From assembly GCA_026392555.1 (NCBI GenBank), contig JAPLBW010000033.1:1-8188 (forward strand): DNA of 8,188 nucleotides, written 5' to 3'. The stretch's first letter is position 1, and every line of letters begins with the position of its first letter. Below are positions 4,917 to 8,188 of this stretch, one piece after another. The translations under genes were made by a program, and so were the position numbers. The stretch is from Actinomycetota bacterium (lineage in GTDB: Bacteria > Actinomycetota > Actinomycetes > UBA12327). Under the pieces are notes generated by a model. The model was not told the origin of the DNA. It did no database searches and worked only from the letters and a program-made list of their open reading frames with translations.

Positions 4917-5822
4917 ATGACGAGTGCTCACGTGCGCAAGGCGGTGATTCCAGTCGCTGGGCTAGGGACGCGGTTCCTGCCTGCCACCAAGGCTGTTCCG
5001 AAGGAGCTCTTGCCCGTAGTGGACCAGCCCGCACTGCAGTACGTCGTCGAAGAGGCCGCTGCCGCCGGGCCTGATCAGGTCGTCTTGGTGACGAATGCGA
5101 GCAAGGGTTCGGTGCTGGCGCACTTTCAACCCAATCCGGATTTAGAAGCTGCCCTTGAACGCAGTGGCAATGCCGAATTGTTGGCGCGAGTCCACGCTGC
5201 TTCACAATTGGCACAGGTCTCCACGGTTGACCAGGACGAACCTCGTGGTTTGGGACATGCAGTGTTGTGTGCCAAAGATGCGGTTGGAGACGAACCTTTC
5301 GCTGTCCTGCTCGGTGACGACCTCATTGATGCTCGCGATCCACTCTTACAAAGAATGCTCAGGGTGCGTGCCGAGCGAGGCGGCAGCGTCGTGGCATTGA
5401 TGCGCGTTCCGCAATCTGACATTTCAAAGTATGGCTGTGCCAATGTCGGCGAGCTCATCGGTGATGTAGTGACCATTGATGGTCTGGTGGAAAAGCCTGC
5501 GGTTGACGATGCTCCCAGCGACTTAGCCGTCATCGGACGCTATGTCCTCGATCCTGCTGTCTTTGATGTTTTGGCAGCGACACCTCCTGGTCGCGGTGGC
5601 GAGATTCAACTCACTGATGCTCTGGATGTGCTGGCTCATCGAGGATTCGATGGTGCTGGCGGGGGTCTAACCGGTGTGGTCTTCAGTGGTCGGCGCTATG
5701 ACACCGGCGATCGCTTGGAATACCTCAAGGCCGTCGTCCAATTGGCCATGGAACATCAAGATCTAGGACCGGCCTTCAGCCACTGGCTGCGCGATTTTGT
5801 GCGTCAGGACTCCAGCGGATGA
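4917..5822 (+). CDS. galU: UTP--glucose-1-phosphate uridylyltransferase
   Basis: GalU makes UDP-glucose and pyrophosphate from UTP and glucose 1-phosphate, feeding synthesis of cell-envelope polysaccharides, glycolipids and trehalose in the cytosol. The 301-residue protein shows the nucleotidyltransferase signature GLGTRFLPATKAVPKELL continuing into PVVDQP (15-38). Further blocks are QDEPRGLGHA (107-115 region), the metal-binding LGDD (132-135), KYGCANVG (171-178), VEKP (191-194), GRYVLDP (207-213), GGEIQLTDAL (227-236) and YDTGDRLEYLKA (261-272), all in the expected order. Nothing appears missing. ATG 4917 is the first gene codon after the divergent promoter region. The TGA (5820-5822) overlaps the next gene's ATG by 4 bp, so galU and glp are almost certainly co-transcribed and translationally coupled. 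Confidence 0.96.
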   Translation: MTSAHVRKAVIPVAGLGTRFLPATKAVPKELLPVVDQPALQYVVEEAAAAGPDQVVLVTNASKGSVLAHFQPNPDLEAALERSGNAELLARVHAASQLAQVSTVDQDEPRGLGHAVLCAKDAVGDEPFAVLLGDDLIDARDPLLQRMLRVRAERGGSVVALMRVPQSDISKYGCANVGELIGDVVTIDGLVEKPAVDDAPSDLAVIGRYVLDPAVFDVLAATPPGRGGEIQLTDALDVLAHRGFDGAGGGLTGVVFSGRRYDTGDRLEYLKAVVQLAMEHQDLGPAFSHWLRDFVRQDSSG

Positions 5823-7042
5823 GCGCGAGCTTTGACGCTTTCGTCGCCTCGCTAGTGGACTCCGTTCAACCGTTGGAGTCGCTGGAGATTCCGTTGCTCG
5901 AAGCGATGGGGTGTTCGGTTGCGTCAGATGTTGTGTCCGCGGTGGATGTGCCCGCCGTTGCGATCGCCGCAGTCGATGGTTACTGCGTGCGGCTTGTTGA
6001 TGTTGAAGGGGCCTCAGCTGAATCGCCTGTCGTAGTGCCCATCGTTGCTGATGTCGTTCCCGGTGATGCGTCCGCAATTTCTGTGCAGTCTGGTTTCGGT
6101 GCTCGCATAACTGCTGGCTCTGCTATTCCTGAAGGCACCGAGTATGTAATCCCCACAGAGTGGACCGATGGTGGTGTGGCTCGCGTCAGCATTAAGCAGG
6201 CACCGACGCAAGAAAGTTTTGTCATTCCTGCTGGGGGAGTGCTCGGCAAGTCGATGGTGTTGGTTCCAGCTCATACGCGACTGCGATCCTCACACCTTGG
6301 ACTCATCGCAGCCGCGGGGTCAGATCGCGTTTCGGTTAATCCACGCCCGCGTGTAGTGGTGATCCCCGTTGGCTCTGAACTCGTTGAACCAGGACATGCG
6401 TTAGGCGCGGGACAGGTCAGCGAATCCTCGGGCTCGCTGGTGACCGCGGCCCTGCGAGACGCTGGTGCTTTGGCCTTCCGGATACCGGCCTTACCCACTG
6501 ATGCACGCACCTTGGCCGCCACAATTGAAGATCAACTCGTTCGCGCTGACCTCGTGGTCCTCATTGACGGCGCGGGAGCGCGCACCCGTGGCGTGGTGCG
6601 CGATGTTCTCAATCGCGTGGGCGGTGTGGAGTTCACCGATGTGTCTGCCGAGCCGATTTCCGTGGTGGGGCATGGCCGCGTGGGACCGGACTCCATCCCC
6701 GTCATCATCGTGCCGTGTGAACCGGCTGCTGCCTTTGTTTCCATTGAAATGATTTTGCGACCAGTGGTTCGACGCATGCTCGGACTCGAGCCAGTGCATC
6801 GTCCCATCGTCCGAGCACTGCTGAAGGGCGATGTTGATACACAGGTCAACGCGCGCAGTTTCATTCCGGCAAACCTTGATGTTGAAGAGGGCGTGTACGC
6901 AGTGCGGCCTACAGCCGATCGCGAGCATGCATTGATTGCATCGTCACAATCAAATGCATTGTTGATCATTCCTGAAGGTGTGGGTAAAGCCGGAGTCGAT
7001 GCGACCGTGGATGTCGTGGTGTTAGAACGACGCCACGCATGA
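5819..7042 (+). CDS. glp: MoeA/gephyrin-like protein, probable Glp cell-division factor
   Basis: The 407-residue product has the MoeA four-domain layout: an N-terminal part with PLLEAMGCSVASDVVSAVDV, the linker-domain motif AVDGYCVR (51-58; usually AMDGYAVR), ITAGSAIPEGTEYVIP (97-112), a MoCF-like domain from about 176 to 318, and a C-terminal beta-barrel domain. Active MoeA inserts molybdate into MPT-AMP. Here the key loops are eroded: the GGVSVG-D motif reads DGAGARTRG (250-258), the PGKP region reads AEPISV (277-282), the LPGNP motif reads VPCEP (298-302), and STGDE reads PVGSE (183-187). Together with its galU-glp-rimJ-glpR context, this points to the actinobacterial gephyrin-like protein Glp, which binds FtsZ and the membrane receptor GlpR in Corynebacterium. 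Automated annotation would probably say molybdopterin molybdenumtransferase. ATG overlaps the galU stop, and its own TGA overlaps rimJ. Confidence 0.85.
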   Translation: MSASFDAFVASLVDSVQPLESLEIPLLEAMGCSVASDVVSAVDVPAVAIAAVDGYCVRLVDVEGASAESPVVVPIVADVVPGDASAISVQSGFGARITAGSAIPEGTEYVIPTEWTDGGVARVSIKQAPTQESFVIPAGGVLGKSMVLVPAHTRLRSSHLGLIAAAGSDRVSVNPRPRVVVIPVGSELVEPGHALGAGQVSESSGSLVTAALRDAGALAFRIPALPTDARTLAATIEDQLVRADLVVLIDGAGARTRGVVRDVLNRVGGVEFTDVSAEPISVVGHGRVGPDSIPVIIVPCEPAAAFVSIEMILRPVVRRMLGLEPVHRPIVRALLKGDVDTQVNARSFIPANLDVEEGVYAVRPTADREHALIASSQSNALLIIPEGVGKAGVDATVDVVVLERRHA

Positions 7043-7638
7043 GTGATCGTTGGCCTGTGACCTTGCAGGACGGACCGGTGGGATTGCGCCCGATTAAGCG
7101 CAGCGACGTGGCGGCTTGGCGTGAGGTTCGCCGGCGCAATGACGATTGGCTTCGCCCCTGGGAAGCCACCGCGCCTCCTACCGAGATAGGAATGTTGCCC
7201 ACCTATAGCCAGATGGTCAGTCGCCTTCGTGCCGAAGCGCGGGCCGGCCGTTGCCTTCCCTTTGCCCTCACCTTGGACGGGGTCTTTGTCGGTCAACTCA
7301 CGGTGGCTGGGATCACCTATGGCTCGGCGTCGATGGCTCACCTTGGGTACTGGATTGATCAGCGAGTTGCCGGCCGGGGCATCACTCCCACAGCCGTCGC
7401 GTTGGCCATCGACCACTGCTTTATGGGCCTGGGTTTGCACCGAGTCGAGATCCACATCCGCCCGGAAAACTCGGCCAGTTTGCGCGTTGTCGAGAAGCTG
7501 GGACTGCGCTACGAAGGCGTTCGCCGTGCCTATTTACACATCGATGGTGACTGGCGCGACCACATGACCTATGTCGTGACTCGCGAAGAAGTGGTTCCCG
7601 ATGGACTCCTCGCGCGATGGAAATCCACTCTCGCGTGA
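7039..7638 (+). CDS. rimJ: GNAT acetyltransferase, RimJ/RimL family
   Basis: The 199-residue protein belongs to the acetyl-CoA-dependent N-acetyltransferases related to RimJ/RimL, which acetylate protein N-termini such as ribosomal S5. The true substrate of this actinobacterial branch is not certain. Visible blocks are GLRPIKRSDVAAWREVRRRN (15-34), DDWLRPWEATAP (35-46), LGYWID (102-107), the acetyl-CoA pyrophosphate loop VAGRGITPTAV (110-120; pattern Q/R-x-x-G-x-G/A), LHRVEIHIRPENSASLRVVE (133-152), EKLGLRYEG (152-160) and YLHIDGDWRDHMTY (165-178). Length is normal and nothing is missing. ATG 7039 overlaps the glp stop by 4 bp, so it is translationally coupled to galU-glp. An 86-bp gap follows before the glpR-like gene. 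Confidence 0.93.
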   Translation: MSDRWPVTLQDGPVGLRPIKRSDVAAWREVRRRNDDWLRPWEATAPPTEIGMLPTYSQMVSRLRAEARAGRCLPFALTLDGVFVGQLTVAGITYGSASMAHLGYWIDQRVAGRGITPTAVALAIDHCFMGLGLHRVEIHIRPENSASLRVVEKLGLRYEGVRRAYLHIDGDWRDHMTYVVTREEVVPDGLLARWKSTLA

Positions 7639-7717
7639 GGTCGCTGCACCGATGTTTGGAAAGCGGACAAATCGCGACACACCGCCTCTGATTAGGCCTA
7701 GAGCCCAGAAAACGCCG

Positions 7718-7723
7718 TAGTTT
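7718..7723 (+). promoter_or_regulatory. -10 box for leaderless glpR-like transcript
   Basis: TAGTTT fits TANNNT and ends 7 nt before a GTG at 7731 and one base before the in-frame GTG at 7725. The spacing seen at the other leaderless genes of this window favours 7731 as both transcription and translation start. The gene may thus have its own promoter besides read-through from rimJ. Confidence 0.4.
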
Positions 7724-7724
7724 T

Positions 7725-8188
7725 GTGCCTGTGGGAAGTGGACTTGTCTATGCCGTGATCGTGGCACTGTGGGCGGGTGTCCTCGTTCCCATGTGGCTTC
7801 GTCGTCACGATGCTGAAACAGAGTCCCGCAGCGTTGACCGTTTTAGCTCAGCCATGAAGATCTTGTCCCGTCGCCCGACCGCGCGCACCACTTCACGCGA
7901 GAACCAATTGCTGGGCGTTCCTGAAGCTTCAGAACAAAGCGCTCAATCGGCTTTCATCAAGCCCACCAAGCGTACGGTGCAATTGCCGGCGCCTGAATTG
8001 TTGATTTCGCGCGCGGCTCCGCGAACGCCATCGCAGGCTCCTCGCGAACGTTCCGTTCCGCGACCGGTCGCATCACATGATCGTCGACGCAAAACTTTGT
8101 ATGGCCTGGCCGCCTGCGTGTTATTTGCTTCTTTGGGTTTTGCTGTTGGATTGTTTCCCGGTTGGGTGCCCCTGCTTGCATTCTTTGC
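7725..8188 (+). CDS. GlpR-like single-pass membrane protein (5' part, runs off window)
   Basis: The frame from GTG 7725 (or GTG 7731) stays open to the window end, about 154 residues, with no stop. The N-terminus GSGLVYAVIVALWAGVLVPM (from residue 4) is a membrane helix, followed by WLRRHDAETESRSVDRFSSA and MKILSRR. This matches the conserved start of actinobacterial proteins found next to galU-moeA-rimJ (the Rv0996 family), whose Corynebacterium member is GlpR, the membrane receptor of Glp. A long, basic, Pro/Arg/Ser-rich, probably disordered stretch (about residues 50-120) follows, then a second hydrophobic segment, LYGLAACVLFASLGFAVGLF (about 124-143). Role inferred: tethering Glp and FtsZ assemblies at septum and poles. 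The remaining part lies outside the window. Confidence 0.75.
   Translation, partial: MPVGSGLVYAVIVALWAGVLVPMWLRRHDAETESRSVDRFSSAMKILSRRPTARTTSRENQLLGVPEASEQSAQSAFIKPTKRTVQLPAPELLISRAAPRTPSQAPRERSVPRPVASHDRRRKTLYGLAACVLFASLGFAVGLFPGWVPLLAFF

Noticed and set aside
4882..5214. Open upstream extension of the cyclo-ligase frame (minus strand)
   Set aside because: It runs antisense through the start of galU, has Arg/Pro-rich low-complexity residues with no folate-ligase similarity, and the conserved N-terminal helix begins only after ATG 4881.
5819..7042. Calling this gene a functional MoeA for molybdenum cofactor synthesis
   Set aside because: Several defining active-site motifs are substituted, and the neighbourhood is that of Glp/GlpR. 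No other molybdopterin gene is visible.
6532..7455. Long antisense open frame (307 codons, minus strand) under glp and rimJ
   Set aside because: It is the shadow of two well-supported plus-strand genes in GC-rich DNA. Its product has no recognisable domain and no plausible start signals.
7652..7720. 22-codon ORF (begins MFGKRTNRDTPP) just before the glpR-like gene, as a possible leader peptide
   Set aside because: It has no Shine-Dalgarno, no attenuator-like hairpins and no codon runs that would suggest sensing. The length is within chance expectation.
1..8188. CRISPR arrays, insertion sequences, tRNA/rRNA genes, phage or toxin-antitoxin modules
   Set aside because: Reading both strands showed no regularly spaced repeats, terminal inverted repeats with a transposase, cloverleaf-type genes or phage-like proteins. 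Codon use looks even across the window.

Overview
The window looks like a chromosomal core region of an actinobacterium. The evidence is the gene order (mscL, a SAF-domain gene, an FmdB/Ruc-type zinc-ribbon gene and 5-formyltetrahydrofolate cyclo-ligase on the minus strand; galU, a MoeA-like glp, rimJ and a GlpR-like membrane protein gene on the plus strand), the moderately GC-rich codon use, many GTG starts and several apparently leaderless genes. In mycobacteria and other actinobacteria the same genes cluster around galU. I see no mobile element, CRISPR array, tRNA or rRNA. Every base lies in a gene or within about 115 bp of one.

Layout: (1) Bases 1-779 are the 3' end of a gene whose product resembles an ABC-type peptide-binding protein (family 5). 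(2) A 26-bp perfect palindrome (782-807) and a second short palindrome (833-846) precede a TetR-family regulator (861-1523). (3) The regulator is convergent with a two-domain glyoxalase/VOC protein (1520-2509, minus). Their stop codons interlock. (4) Divergent from the VOC gene is a 45-codon acidic small ORF (2545-2682, plus), whose stop interlocks with the stop of mscL. (5) A minus-strand block runs from the cyclo-ligase (4246-4881) through fmdB/ruc (3837-4133) and a CpaB/SAF-like membrane protein (3115-3768) to mscL (2679-3062). (6) A 35-bp divergent spacer separates this from the plus-strand block galU (4917-5822), glp (5819-7042), rimJ (7039-7638), joined by 4-bp ATGA overlaps, followed by a truncated glpR-like gene (7725 to the window end).

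How they fit: galU supplies UDP-glucose for envelope polymers, mscL protects the envelope against osmotic downshock, and glp/glpR are homologues of the actinobacterial gephyrin-like cell-division pair. The right half is therefore largely an envelope and division neighbourhood, with folate salvage and a putative redox chaperone attached.

The points most worth a second look are the unlisted small acidic ORF, the strong erosion of the molybdotransferase motifs in Glp, a recurring TANNNT box 6-7 nt before several start codons (leaderless transcription), and the palindromes beside the TetR gene. I do not see a clearly new multi-gene system; most of the window is recognisable conserved actinobacterial gene content.
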